Positions 33,476-46,151 of a stretch of DNA of 64,000 nt are shown here, one piece after another; positions within the stretch are counted from its first letter, which is position 1, and each line of letters starts with the position of its first letter. Below the pieces are notes generated by a model that did not search any database, had not been told where the DNA came from, and worked only from the letters and a program-made list of their open reading frames with translations. This stretch comes from Platanthera guangdongensis (taxonomy: Eukaryota; Streptophyta; Magnoliopsida; Asparagales; Orchidaceae), in contig CM077162.1 in NCBI GenBank assembly GCA_039583875.1, positions 65,593,259 through 65,657,258 of the forward strand. Direction: 5' to 3'. The translations under genes and the position numbers were made by a program.

Positions 33476-35239
33476 ATCCACTCTTCTACCACCCTTGGTA
33501 GGAATCCACTCAGATTTTTGATCAGGTGCCTGACACCAATGAGCTTTTGATCAGGTGCTCAAAAACCAACCCAAGTCTTGTGATCAGGAGACTTGCAACC
33601 AAGGAATCACTTTTGAAGGGAGATGACAACCCTTTACATAGGTGGGGGTGAGAGAGTGATGGAAGTCTTCTTTTCTTAATCACAATGAGAAGACTATGTG
33701 GATTCAATGATATTGTCAAAGCTCCCCCTAAGATGAAAAAGGGTACAGGAGATCTGGACCTTTGCATAGGGTGATAGGTCTTCAATTGAGAGACTAGATC
33801 TAGGAGCTTTAGACTGATAGTGCTTGAATGTCTTTAGCAAGGTCCTGGAGAAGAAGAACAGGAAGACTCTTGATTTTGAAAAATGTGCTCTTCTTGCTTC
33901 TTCTTCAAATTACTGTATGCTTCTTAGTCAGTAGTATTCTCTGTAAAGCTTTCTCTGTGTCTCTCTTGATTAATTCACTGTGATATCTGTGTGTCTCTTT
34001 TCATTATTCTCTTCTTCTGTATCTATCAAACATTTGAATTTCTCTGTAATAAATGCTGACAGCCTTGAGAATAATCGGCATTGATTTATTTCCCCAACTG
34101 TCCCGTGGAAAAATGACAAGCAATAATCCTGGAGAAGACCATAATTAATGCTCATTCTAACGGATACATTCAGAGAATGTTAGAGTATTAATTACCCTGG
34201 AATTATAGCATTAGAGTGGGGACAGAAGGCTGGAAATAACTAATTCTGGAATCGTCGAGCAGATAGCAGAATTCGTCGAACTGAGTTCACAGTTCGTCGA
34301 GCTGAGACATTGTATTCGTCGACCATACGTCTTCTGTTCGTCGAGCTGAGTTCCATGATCGTCGAGCTGAAAACTGAACTGCTGGCTCTTATGATCTTTG
34401 CTTATTTGTCGAGCTGGTAAATATGTTCGTCGACTGGAATTCAGTAATTATTCTGGAGTTGTCAAATATCCTGTGTCGACACAATTGCTCCTGTGTGTGG
34501 ACACAGATCTTCTGTGTTGTGTCGACATAGCCCTTCCACAATGTCGACCGATGATCTTGGTGTCGACACAAGTTCTTCTAGTGTCGACATAAGTCTTCTG
34601 GTTCCAGAATTCGTCGGACAGAGAACAGGTTTCGTCGACCTGAGACTGGAGAACATAGTCTCGACAGAATGCTGTGATAGTCCAAAGATTCGTCGACCGA
34701 AGAATGGTGTTCGTCGAGCTAAGTCTGGAGAACCTTGAATTCGTCGAGCTGAGAATGATTCTGGACTTAGAAACTATTTGATGAACCTTTGGCAATAGAG
34801 TTGAAGTGGAGGTCCAGGAATCGTCGAGCAAAGAATGAAGTTCTTCGACCTGAGAACTAGGTTCGTCGACCTGAGTCTAGAGAACAGTCTGGACTTAGAA
34901 TTCTGAAGGTGGAATCCAAGGATCATCGATCTGGACTGAAGTTCATCGAGCTCAGCTCAGAGAATATTTCTCTAAGATCGTCGAGCTGAGAACGACTATC
35001 GTCGACCTGAGTTTGACGAACGTCGAACTCATTTTACTTAGTCTCTTGAGAAAACTCTGAATCTTGAGGAAAACGTTATGTCTTGAGTCTCTGGTAGTCT
35101 GATGTTGGCTTGTCCATGTGATATTTACTCTTAGGACTTAGTATAGACTCTAGGACACAACTTTGACCCTGGCTACACATGTTGGGTCACATCATCCTAA
35201 GTTAGTGAACCTAGCCCAAATCAAACTAGGGATCCAACA
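33476..35239 (-). repeat. C3 3' LTR, proximal piece
   Basis: Continues the LTR from 8459 and ends GGGATCCAACA at 35239, next to the internal polypurine tract. It matches 44386-46146 with a few percent differences. The minus-strand frames at 34389-34831 are motif-array artefacts. Confidence 0.9.
34248..35028 (-). promoter_or_regulatory. TCGTCGA motif array in C3 3' LTR
   Basis: About 20 copies of TTCGTCGA or close variants, many followed by GCTGAG or CCTGAG. A group of GTGTCGACA motifs at 34470-34600 is mixed in. The matching array in the 5' LTR is at 45160-45935. Confidence 0.82.
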
Positions 35240-35424
35240 ATCTCCCACTATTTGGGTGAGGTCACTAATAGACTCAAAATAAAAACATAAAGTAAACAAA
35301 GCAGGAAAAAGATATATCTGGCAGGGATAATTAACACATGCAGCAGATATATTTACATAAAAGTTTTGTTCAGACAATAAGAGATAGTTTAAGATAGAAA
35401 GACAGAAATAAAATAGTTCATATT
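35240..35424 (-). other. Polypurine tract and 3' non-coding stretch of C3
   Basis: The minus strand reads CTCACCCAAATAGTGGGAGAT directly before the LTR start TGTTGGATCCC, matching the tract position of elements 1, A and G. Confidence 0.82.
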
Positions 35425-38389
35425 TCACTTCTTTTGCTTTTTCTCCTGATGCTTTATGTCCTTGCCCTTGTCTCCTGGCTTGGTGAAGACTATTTCCCTG
35501 TTTGGATATGAAGCTTGTGCCATAGTCATTGTCATGTCAGTAGCCCCTATAATCTTCAGAGATGTAGCTCTAGGGACCACTGCTTCAGGATGCAATTTCA
35601 TATAATCATCAACATTAAAATTTTTGTTAGCCTTATCAAACCTTTTCAGTTCTTCTCCCCTGTACTTGGACATTGAAGTGTATTCAGAAGTATCCTTTCC
35701 TTCAGCCTTTGCCTTGTTGATCATAGAGAGGCCTACCAGTTCCTGGAACCTGGCCATTCTAGCTGTGTTGGCTGTTTCTGGATTTTCATAAGGAATAGGA
35801 GGAGAGAGTGACCTTTTAGGACTTTCAGCTTGTTGATGTTGTTGTTATTGATGTTGTTTTCCTGAAGATTATTGCCTGTGCTGGCTGCTTTCATGATGAG
35901 ATCTCCCTTGATGACTTTGATATGTTTGCATAGGGGCAGATCTTTGAGAACTAGAACCAGAAGCACCAGCTGCAGGAGGAGGAGGAGGTGGTGGATCTTT
36001 CCTATACCTTTGAACTGGTGGAGGAGAGTACCTTCTACTCTTCTTCCTTTCTTTCTGTTGATTCTTAGAGAGCCACATCCATGCTGACATCCCTTTGTAT
36101 GGAGTTATCTTTTGAAGAATATAGTAAGGGGTATCATTGTTTGGATTGGGTTTGGGAGCAGGAGGAGGAGGAGCTTTTCTTTTCTTTGAAACTTGCTTCT
36201 TCTTCTTTGTATCCTCCTCATCTGAATCCTTATCCTCATCTTCATCATCATCATTGTCAGAATCCTGAGGGTTATCATATAGATCATCCAGAGCCTTCAA
36301 AGCTTTAGCAGAGATAACAGGTTTTTCTAGAGCAGGAGCAGGAGTTGCAACAAGAACTGGAGTTTCAGCAGAAGTTGGAGGAGAAGCTACACAAAAATCA
36401 GAACAAATTTGGACAGAGCTTTCAGCTGCTGCCTTAATTTCTTCTGCAATATCAACCAAGATCAATTCATCTAGATCTGGCATTGGAGAGTCATCCATTA
36501 CAAAAGTTGGTGCTGAAGATATTATTGAGGAAGAGGGAGCAGCTACTACTTCTGGAGGTGAAGTGATTTCTGACTGTGCAATAGCAAAACTGTCCTTAAG
36601 TTGCTTAACAACTTTTGAAGAGATGGGGGCAGTATATGGTATAATAGCCATGGATGACTTAGTGATCTCAGCTGGAAGATAATGCATATGTACAGTATCA
36701 AAAATACGCAACAAATATTCTAAATTAACTGTGGGATTAAGAATGAAATCACCAACAGTATTAGGTTCTTCAGAGTCTGATTCAAGATCCATATCAGTTT
36801 CAATAAAATCAATCAAATCTTTATCAATCAAATCTATATCTATGTATTCTGTACATCCTGCTGTTGTGTCTGAAGCTGCTGCTATTACTGTAGCTGAAGC
36901 ATCTGGTGCTGGAGCTGGAGCTGAAGCCTTTGAAGCTGGAGTTGCTGCTTCATCATCAGGCATCTCCCCCTGCATGGTTTCAGTAGGCCTGAAGCCATGC
37001 CCCTGAATGAGGAGGGGGCAGCAGTAAGAGCAGAGATTTTGTCAGAGAGAGAAGATATGGTGGTAGCAAGAGGTGTAAGGGCCTCTGCTATAAGGGACTT
37101 GAGGAGGGGAGTGATGATGGAAATGATTGAAGATATGGTGGAGGGATCCAATGATGGAATGGTAGATTGTGTTGCAGAAGGTGTAAAAGTGGGAACTATG
37201 AGAGGGATAGAGAGTGGAGCATCAGGGATGTGAACATCTGGAGGGATGGTGGATGTTGATGGGGATGGATGGGTGGCATCTTGCATGATGGTGTCTGTTG
37301 GTAGAGGGTAAGATGGTATGGATGATAGATGTGGGGGAGGAGGAGATTATGGTGGTGTAGGAATGTAAGTGTCATGGGGGGAATCAGGAGATGTTGGTTG
37401 TTGTTTTTCTTGAAGAGGGGAAGATGGAATGTCAGTGAGGTCAATTGGTGGAGATGAAGCTGGGGAAGCATGTGGAGATGGAGGTGGAGTAAGAACATGA
37501 GGATGTTGTTGTTGTTCTGGTGTTGAAGAGATAATGGGAGAGGAAGTGAGTTGTTTTGCTGGAAGTGGTGCTGAAAGAGATGGTGGTGTGGGATGAAGCT
37601 CTTCAGCAGGTAGGGGAGTGGATTTAACAGCCCTGGTGCCTTTAGAAGCTGGGGTGGAAGAGGTAGAAGCCTTAGTGGGCTTTGTGATTGTCCTCTCCCA
37701 CCTGTAAAATAAGGCACAAGTGAGCCTTTTACTGGTATTGATGAATATGGTCTGGGAGACCAGTGATTCAGCAGCCTTTTCCTTGAGGAAGATCCCTAGG
37801 ATCCTTCCAAAACACACTTCTTTCTTGTTATTTTTCTTCTTTATCAGATCAAAGAGGATCTGAGCCCAGTCAACTCGCTTCTTATTTATTACTGCACACA
37901 TGACCAAGAACTGATGTCTTGTAATGTAGTCATGGGTAGTATGCTTGCCAAGCAAGACCTTTCCAATAATGTCTGCCAGGAACTTGTATGTTGTAGACAA
38001 ATGCTTCTTCAATAATTTATTTGGGTTGTCACCAGCATAACCATCAGATTGAGCATCATATCAAACTCTTCAGAATCAATTTCTAAGTCCTCTTCGCCAT
38101 TTGTCAAACCAAATATTTCAGTTAAGACCGCGGGGGTTAAGGAGACAGTGTTACCCGCAATTGATCCTGTCATGGTATTATCCTCAGAAGTGGATGAGGT
38201 ATACACCCATTCCCTTATTTCTGTTCCTGCCAGCTTTATCCTTGTAGTCATCAGGTTCTTCAGATTCTATTCTTCCAGAAGTTCCAGAATATATAGGAAG
38301 ATTGGATCCGAGTGCTGGAACGATTTGAAGTCGACATCAAAGCCATTGTCAAACTTCATAGCGGCTAGAGCTCATGCTGGAATCGCCAT
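35425..38389 (-). pseudogene. C3 accessory ORF (aORF), degraded
   Basis: Located between the pol spacer and the polypurine tract, as in A. The likely ATG is at 38389, with a TGA at codon 6 and a TAG about 30 codons later. Fragments in changing frames follow: 38251-37347 (N-terminal globular part, with FLADIIGKVLLGKHTTHDYI corresponding to the SEVVGKVILSKPGEHDQI region of A), 37717-36885 (Pro/Ser/Thr-rich), 36975-35869 (acidic, then Lys-rich, Pro-rich), and 35757-35425 (basic C-terminus ending in Lys-rich residues). At least four frame changes. No membrane segment is seen. Similarity to the A aORF is distant but in the same order. Confidence 0.7.
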
Positions 38390-38768
38390 GGAATCACCTG
38401 CAAAAGAGAGAAACGACGATCAAGTGCAAGAGAACAGAAAGCAAGGGACGAAGGTCGAAGAAAACCTAGATAAAAGGTTTTCAAGAATATGAATCGACAG
38501 ACTCTGTTCCACGAAAATGAAATTAATTCTTCGAGCTGAGATCGACGAAATAAGTTTGACTGAAATAATTCGTCGATCTTGTCCTGAAGAATGGAAAATA
38601 GTTTGTCGAATGCCGTTCGGCGAATATCTTCTGAAGCAAGTTCATCGAACTCCATTCGACGAATATTGTTTCACTCACAGAGAGTTCGTCGATCTCCGTT
38701 CGGCGAATATCTCTCAAACTTTCCACGGTTCGTCGAACTCTAGAAAATTCGTCGACTGCAGACAGAAA
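38390..38768 (-). promoter_or_regulatory. C3 spacer between pol and aORF with TCGTCGA motifs
   Basis: No coding sequence. It holds about ten TTCGTCGA / TTCGACGAA words, the same motif class as in the C3 LTR. A CTCTCTTTTGCAG string at about 38399-38411 on the minus strand, just before the aORF ATG, looks like a splice acceptor. No clear TATA box is seen, unlike in A. Confidence 0.6.
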
Positions 38769-41700
38769 TCAAATAAAGTCTTCTCCATTGATCATTCCAA
38801 GTTGATTCACAAAGAACACATGATTTCTCTCATCCAGAAGTTTGGTGAATATATCAGTCCTTTGTAAATCAGTGTAGATATAGACAAGCTTGATTTTATT
38901 TTTGCCTACACACTCCCTAATGAAATGATGTCTTATATCAATATGTTTTGTCCTGCTATGATGAACTGGATTCTGGGCTATGGCTATAACACTTGTATTA
39001 TCACAGAGTAGAGTTGAATTATTTAAGTTGAACCCATAATCTAGTAGCTGATTTTGTATCCAAAGCATCTGTGAACAACAGCTGCCTGCTGCAATATATT
39101 CTGCTTCAGCAGTAGAGGTTGACACTGATGTTTGCTTTTTACAAAACCAAGATACTAATCTCATACCCAGGAACTGGCAAGTTCCTGAAGTACTTTTTCT
39201 ATCTACCCTGCATCCAGCAAAATTAGCATCAGAGTATCCAATTAACTCAAATTCTGATTCAGCAGGATACCATAGGCCTAGATTAGGACAACTATTTATA
39301 TATCTCAAAATCCTTTTTAGCAAAATTAGATGAGATTCTTTAGGGTTCACTTGGAACCTAGCACAAACACATGTGGCAAACATAATGTCTGGCCTACTTG
39401 TTCTGAGGTATAATAGGGACCAAACAATGCCCCTATAAAGTTTCTAATCCATAGGTTTCCCTAGTGCATAAGAGTCCACAACAACATTGGTAGCCATGAG
39501 AGTTTTCTTTGCTGAGGCATCAGCCATCCCAAACTTCTTTAGAAGTTCTTTAGCATATTTTGCTTAAGAGATGAAGATGCCATCAGGGAGCTGCTTCACT
39601 TGGAGACCAAGGAAGTAGGAAAGCTCACCCATGCTACTCATTTCAAATTTGGAATGCATGAGGTCAGAGAACCTCTTGCATAATTTGGAATCTGTAGAGT
39701 CAAATATAATATCATCCACATAGATTTGTAATAACAAGATTTGGTCCTTATGATGTCTAGTGAAAAGAGTTTTATCTACAGTTCCTCTTGTAAATTTATG
39801 CTCTAATAAAAAACTAGCTAAGGTCTCATACCAAGCTCTTGGAGCTTGCTTTAGACCATAAAGAGCCTTATGCAATTTAAAAACATGAGAGGGGTAAGTT
39901 GGAGAAACAAAACCTGGAGGTTGTTCTACATAAACCTCTTCTTATAGCACTCCATTTAGGAAAGCACTCTTCACATTCATTTGAAAGACCTTGAACCTCT
40001 TGTATGCTGCATAGACAAGAAATATTCTTATGGCTTCTAACCTTGCAACAGGTGCAAAGGTTTGATCATAGTCAATTCCTTCTTCTTGCCTATATCCTTG
40101 AGCAACAAGCCTAGCCTTGTTTCTCACAATGACTCCTTGAGCATCTAGCTTGTTTCTGTAAACCCATTTGGTCCCAATAACTGGTAGTTTTGGGGTCTTG
40201 GAACCAAATCTCAAACTCTACATCTCTCAAATTGATTTAGTTCCTCCTGCATTGCAAGGATCCAGTGGGGATCCTGCTCAGCATTATGACTAGAAAGAGG
40301 TTTAACCTGAGAGAGAAAATAGACATGCATCAAATCTTGGGTAAGTTGATGCCTTGTCTGTACACCTGCTGATATGTCTCCAATCACTTGAGATCTGGGG
40401 TGATCCCTAAGTGTGACAAAATCAGTGGGTGGAGTTGGTTGTACAACAACATTTGGAATTAATTCCTCTTGTGGAATTGTATTTGCTGTTGGTAGAGATT
40501 CATTATCTTAACCTTCTTCTTCTTCACTTTCTTCAATGACTTGTGGAGAGGGATGAGTTGGCACCTCTTGGGTGAGGTTTAGTCCATCCAATGTCTCACA
40601 CAAGTGGGGTACCTACAAGTTGCTATTGGTAGAAACTTCTTTCTCCTTGCAATACATATTAGTCTCATCAAATGAAACATGAATAGACTCTTCAATTTTC
40701 AATGTTGATTTGTTAAAAACCCTATAAGCCTTACTTACTTTGGAGTATCCTAGAAAAACTCCCTCTTTAGCCTTAGCCTCAAACTTCCTAATGTATTTCT
40801 TGTTATTATTGCATATATAACATGTACAACCAAATACTTTAAAATAGTTTATTTTAAGTTTCTTCCCTTTGAGCAATTCATAGGGAGTCCTATTCTTTAG
40901 TTTGTGAATTAAGCTCCTGTTTAGGACATAATTTGCTGTGCTGACAGCCTCTGCCCAAAAGGTTAGGCGCATGTAAGCATCTGCAAGCAATGTACCTGCA
41001 GCTTCAATGAGTGTCCTATTTTTCCTTTCAGCTACCCCATTTTGTTGGGGAGTTCTAGGAGCTGAGAAGCAATGCCTGATACCTTCCTTCACACAGAACT
41101 CATGCATAAGAAGAGACTCAAACTCAGTGCCATGATCACTTCTGATTAATGCAACATGAGTAGAGAACTCAATCTGTATGGTCCTGAGAAAATCTGTAAG
41201 AACCTTAAATGTATCTGACTTTGATCTCAGAAAGAATACCCAACTGAACCTGGATAAGTCATCCACTATAACTAAAGTGTAGGATTTCCCTCCTAGGCTT
41301 TTCACAACAATGGGTCCAAAGAGATCCAAATGTAGCAAGTACAAAATCCTAGGTGAATCACTCTTATTAATAGATTTAAAACTAGTTTTAGTTTGCTTGC
41401 CTAATTGACAAGCTCTACAGAGACCTTCCTTCTTGTAGGGACCGGAAGGTAGACCTCTAACAAGGTTATGCTTAGATAGCCTAGCAATATTTTTCAGATT
41501 TATATGACCTAGTCTTTCGTGCCATAAGTCATTCTAATTACTAGTTAAGTTAAGTAAACAGATATCAGTTTTGGCAGAAAGAAAATTTACTAAGTATATG
41601 TTGCCTTGTCTACTTCTAGTTAAAACTGTTTGGTTGTTTTTATCAATAAAAGAACAAGTGGATGGGTTAAAGTATACCTGATAACCATCATCACATAACT

Positions 41701-41944
41701 TACTTATGAAGATGAGGTTATGCTTGAGTCCACTTACATATGTCACCTTTTTGAATGTGACAGCTCCTATTCTCACTTCTCCAAATCCTTCTGACTGACC
41801 ACATTTGGAGTCACCAAAGATAACTTTTGGCCCCAACTTGGACTTGTAGTTGATTAAGATGTCCTTGCTGCCAGTCATGTGTTTGGAGCAGCCACTGTCC
41901 AGGTACCAAGTTTGATTTACCCCTGGACAATTCTTCACCTGCAA
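38769..41944 (-). pseudogene. C3 pol remnant: protease, integrase, reverse transcriptase, RNase H
   Basis: Reading leftwards: protease with WYLDSGCSKHMTG (active-site DSG) at 41944-41534; integrase zinc finger in the stop-interrupted gap 41533-41345; integrase core 41344-40613 with LDLFGP, RSDHGTEFE and QQNGVAERKN, so all three catalytic residues are present; reverse transcriptase in two frames, 40214-39942 and 39875-39564, with QIYVDDIIF; RNase H 39383-38769 with STAEAEYIAAGSCC. At least five stops or frameshifts separate the pieces. Motifs place it with SIRE-like Copia elements. Confidence 0.9.
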
Positions 41945-42084
41945 TAGAAAACGATTAATGGGTTTTGACCCAGGTTACCTTGGGTCCTTTGTATGGCTGA
42001 TAAGAAAAACTGGAAATAATAGAGAATTCAGGTTGGGACTTAAATCCTATGGGTGATATCTCCTAGGTGGGCTGATCCAGTCAG

Positions 42085-44066
42085 CTAGTGGATTAAATGG
42101 TTTCTTAGGAATATGTGAGTTGCTGTTATAGTTTTAATTAAGTCTTCCTGGGTTCGACGGATTGTTGTAAGTTCGTCGACCAGAGTTCGACGAATTGGGT
42201 TGAGATCGTCGATCTCTGCCCAGAGAATGAACATGTTCATTTTCTGTGCCCCACGTTCATCGACCTCTGCTCGACGAACCATACAAATTCGTCGATCGCA
42301 GTTAGATGAATGATTATTATTGTAGTTTGCGTTCAAAGATCATCGTTCTGAGTTCGACGATCTGTTGCTATATCGTCGATCTGGGTTCGACGATAACTGC
42401 TGACCATTGTCATTTTTATCATTCTTCTGGTTTCTAATTTTATCCTTAGCTTCAATTTGTTCCAGAATTTTATTAACTTTATTTACTTGTTTAGTATTTT
42501 TCTTTCCTTTATCAGAGATGAAATTTACTAGTTTTGAAAAATGATTCCTTTGGATTAGGGTTGATTCACTAGATGTGGCTCCTAATCCTAATCTGCAGTT
42601 ATTTGTTCTAGCATTAACTGTGCTGGTTATATCTAGCAATTTCAAACTTCTGCCATTTAATGATTCTTCTAACATCTTAGATTTGCTAAGTTCTGATTTC
42701 TGAAAACTAATTTGTTCATTTGCAGATTTTAGTTCACTAGACAGAGTTGCATTTTCAAAGGTGATTTTATCTAGGTCATTCAATTTATCTCTGAGAAGTT
42801 TGATTTTCTTCTCAGAGCTTATTAAATCTAAGCATAAGTTTTTAAACTCAAATTTAAATTCATCAGATTCAAAATCATAAGATGTTATTACCTGATCTTC
42901 AGCTGACAGATTTTCTTCATCATCGGATTCATTTGTATCTGATCTGCTACTGCTTGCACCAATTACCATGAGGCACACCTCCTTTGCCTTGGCCTCCTCT
43001 TCTTCTTTACTAGAGCTGGAAGATGTGGATTCATCTTCTGTGTCACTCCATGTTTCAGCCACAAATCCTTTATCCTTCTTTTTGTGCTTGCTGGAAGAGG
43101 GCTTGTTATAGTGCTTGCTTCATGATTCTTTCTCTTTTCTTCTTTCCTTCTTTTAATTTTCAGGACATTCAGACATGAAATGTCCTGGTTTCCTGCACCC
43201 ATAACACACTACCTCTTTAGTGGGGGTTTTGTCATACCTTGGCTGACTGTCATTTCTGGATGACTTTCTTCTGAAGTCTTTCCTTGCCAGTTTAAATAAT
43301 CTCTTGGCAAAGAGACTCATCAGCTCTTCATTGACTATTGGGGCTTCAGTTTCTTTAGCAGCCTTGAATGCAATGGATTGTTCTTTCCTTGCTGGGGGAG
43401 GAGTCCTGTGTTCCACTTCCTCTCTGACTTGATTAGCTGCTCATATGACTTCAGTTTTCCTAATAAAGATTCAGTTGAAATCTCATTCAGGCATCTGACC
43501 TCCTTGATGGGCCAGATCCTGGTGTCCCATGAGCTTGGGAAGCACATTAGGATCTTGTCATTAACTTCAGTCAAAGTGATTTCTTTATCTAAGGTCCTTA
43601 GCTCACTGATAATGGAGCTAAGCCTGTTGTACATCACTTCAACTGTCTCTACCTCATCCTTCTTGAAGTTTTCATATTGTGTGATGAGGTGTGATCTTCT
43701 ATCTGTCCTCTCATCTGCTGAGCCAGCAAACATTTGATTGAGTGAATCCCAGATTGCTTTTGCAGAGGTGCACTCATCAACCTTCTGAAAGATGTCATCT
43801 GACATAGTCTGAGCCAATATGTTCATGACTTTGGCATCAACAATCTTTGCTTTCTTCTGAGCTTCAGTCCACTCAGGTGGTGGGACTGCATTGTTTCTGG
43901 AAGATGTTGTGGCTGTAGATGCCTGTGGGGGACTTGTCAAAATGGAATTGTAGATGTCTTCATCAATGGAATTCATATATAACCTAGTTCTTGCCTTCCA
44001 AATGGCAAACTTATTAAAGTTGCAAACTAGAGGTCTGGTGCTTGCATAGTCCTTGTTCTGTGCCAT
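42085..44066 (-). pseudogene. C3 gag remnant
   Basis: Gag forms the particle and packages the RNA. The ATG at 44066 lies about 100 bp after the primer-binding site. Frame 1 (44066-43335) holds the capsid-like region. The zinc knuckle CYGCRKPGHFMSEC (ligands C, C, H, C) is in a second frame (43416-43153). A Ser/Glu-rich and then Asn/Ser/Arg-rich linker follows in 43062-42340 and 42336-42085. Frame changes lie near 43375 and 43100, with a stop near 42337. The linker DNA contains TTCGACGA / TCGTCGA words like those of the LTR. Confidence 0.82.
42135..42390 (-). repeat. TCGTCGA-type motif cluster inside C3 gag linker
   Basis: About twelve TTCGTCGA / TTCGACGA words in 250 bp of coding DNA for the variable linker between the gag zinc knuckle and protease. 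On the minus strand they encode runs rich in Arg, Ser, Asn and Asp. Confidence 0.7.
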
Positions 44067-44160
44067 GCTGTGTTTATAATGTAAATGAAAATAAAATACT
44101 GTGTAGATCTAAGCAAAGGATCTTTTGGTTTAAGATTTAACTTGTACAACCAAAGGAACC

Positions 44161-44173
44161 TCCTCTGATACCA
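44161..44173 (-). other. Primer-binding site of C3 (tRNA-iMet)
   Basis: The minus strand reads TGGTATCAGAGGA two bases after the 5' LTR end. This fixes the orientation of C3. Confidence 0.93.
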
Positions 44174-44175
44174 AT

Positions 44176-46146
44176 TGAAAGTGAGCGTTAGATCAGAAAT
44201 ACTCTAGAGGGGGGTGGGGGGTGAATAAAGTATTCTTAAAAAATTTCTTAACTACTATTAAATCAATGGTGCAGAAATTAATGACCTAGCAAACAATAAA
44301 TCTAAATCACAAGCACAACAAGAACAAAGGAAAAGGAGACAACCAGACGACACAAGAATTTTATAGTGGTTCCCCAACCTGGGTACATCCACTCTTCTAC
44401 CACCCTTGGTAGGAATCCACTCAGATTTTTGATCAGGTGCCTGACACCAATGAGCTTTTGATCAGGTGCTCAAAAACCAACCCAAGTCTTTTGATCAGGA
44501 GACTTGCAACCAAGGAATCACTTTTGAAGGGAGATGACAACCCTTTACAGAGGTGGTGGTGACAGAGTGATGGAAGTCTTCTTTTCTCAATCACAATGAG
44601 AAGACTATATGGATTCAATGATGTTGCCAAAGCTCCCCCTGAGATGAAAAAGGGTACATGAGATCTGGAGCTTTGCACAGGGTGATAGGCCTTCAATTGA
44701 GAGATTAGATCCAGGAGCTCTAGACTGATAGTGCTTGAATGTCTTTAGCAAGGTCCTAGAGAAGAAGAACAGGAAGACTCTTGATTTTGAAAAATGTGTT
44801 CTTCTTGCTTCTTCTTCAAATTACTGTATGTTTCTTAGTCAGTAGTATTCTGTGTAAAGCTTTCTCTGTATCTCTCTTGATTAATTCACTATGTATCTGT
44901 GTGTCTCTTTTCGTTATTCTCTTCTTCTGGGTCTATCAAACATTTGAATTTCTCTGTAATTAATGTTGACAGCTTTGAGAATAATTGGCATTGATTTATT
45001 TCCCCAACTGTCCCGTGGATAATCGGCAAGCAATAATCCTGGAGAAGACCATAATTAATGCTCATTCTAACGGATACATTCAGAGAATGTTAGAGCATTA
45101 ATTACCCAGGAATTATAATATTAGAGTGGGGACAGAAGGCTGGAAATAACTAAGTCCGGTATCGTCGAGCAGATAGCAGATTTCGTCGAACTAAGTTCAC
45201 AGTTCGTCGAGCTGAGACATTGTAATCGTCGACCAGACGTCTTCTGGTCGTCGCGCTGAGTTCTATGATTGTCAAGCTGAAAACTGAACTGTTGTCTCTT
45301 TTGATCTTTGCCTATTCATCGAGATGGTAAATATGTTCGTCGACTGGAGTTCAGTAATTATTCTGGAGTTGTCAAATATCCTGTGTCGACATAATTGCTC
45401 CTGTGTGTTGACACAAATCTTCTGTGTTGTGTCGACATAGCCGTTCCACAATGTCGACTGATGATCTTGGTGTAGACACAGTTCTTCTAGTGTAGACATA
45501 AGTCTTCTGGTTCCATAATTTGTCGGACAAAGAACAAGTTTCGTCGACCTGAGACTGGAGAACATAGTCTCGATAGAATGCTGTGATAGTCCAAAGATTC
45601 ATCGACCGAAGAATGGTGTTGGTCGAGCTAAGTCTGGAGAACCTTGAATTCGTCGAGCTGAGAATGATTCTGGACTTAGAAACTATTTGATGAACCTCTG
45701 GCAATAGAGTTGAAGTGGAGGTCCAGGAATCGTCGAGCAAAGAATGAAGTTCGTCGACCTGAGAACTAGGTTCGTCGACCTGAGTCTAGAGAACAGTCTG
45801 GACTTAGAATTCTGAAGGTGGAATCCAAGGATCGTCGATCTGGACTGAAGTTCGTCGAGCTCAGCTCAGAGAATATTTCTCTAAGATCGTCGAGATGAGA
45901 ACGACTATCGTCGACCTGAGTTCGACGAACGTCGAACTCATTTTACTTAGTCTCTTGAGAAATCTCTGAATCTTGAGGAAAACTGTGTCTTGAGTCTCTG
46001 GCTGTTTGATGTTGGCTTATCCATGTGATGTTTACTCTTAGGACTTGGCCTAGACTCTAGGACACAACTTTGACCCTGGCTATACATGTTGGGTCACATC
46101 ATCCTAAGTTAGTGAACCTAGCCCAAATCAAACTTGGGATCCAACA
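44176..46146 (-). repeat. 5' LTR of C3 (1971 bp)
   Basis: Complete LTR; the minus strand starts TGTTGGATCCC at 46146 and ends CTTTCA at 44176. It contains the TCGTCGA array at 45160-45935 and a few GTGTCGACA motifs at 45380-45500. It pairs with 8255-8459 plus 33476-35239. Confidence 0.93.
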
Positions 46147-46151
46147 GAGAG
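46147..46151. repeat. Right TSD (GAGAG) of element C3
   Basis: Matches 8250-8254 exactly and lies within MULE coding sequence. Confidence 0.9.

Larger units (their letters stand above)
8255..46146 (-). mobile_element. SIRE-like Copia element C3 with nested insertions
   Basis: Minus-strand element: 5' LTR at 44176-46146, primer-binding site 44161-44173, gag, pol, motif spacer, aORF, polypurine tract at about 35240-35252, and 3' LTR in two pieces (35239-33476 and 8459-8255). Element D sits inside the 3' LTR. The net length without D is about 12.9 kb. TSD GAGAG on both sides. The reverse transcriptase reads [11 protein letters not shown], a form close to that of SIRE elements. Confidence 0.92.
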
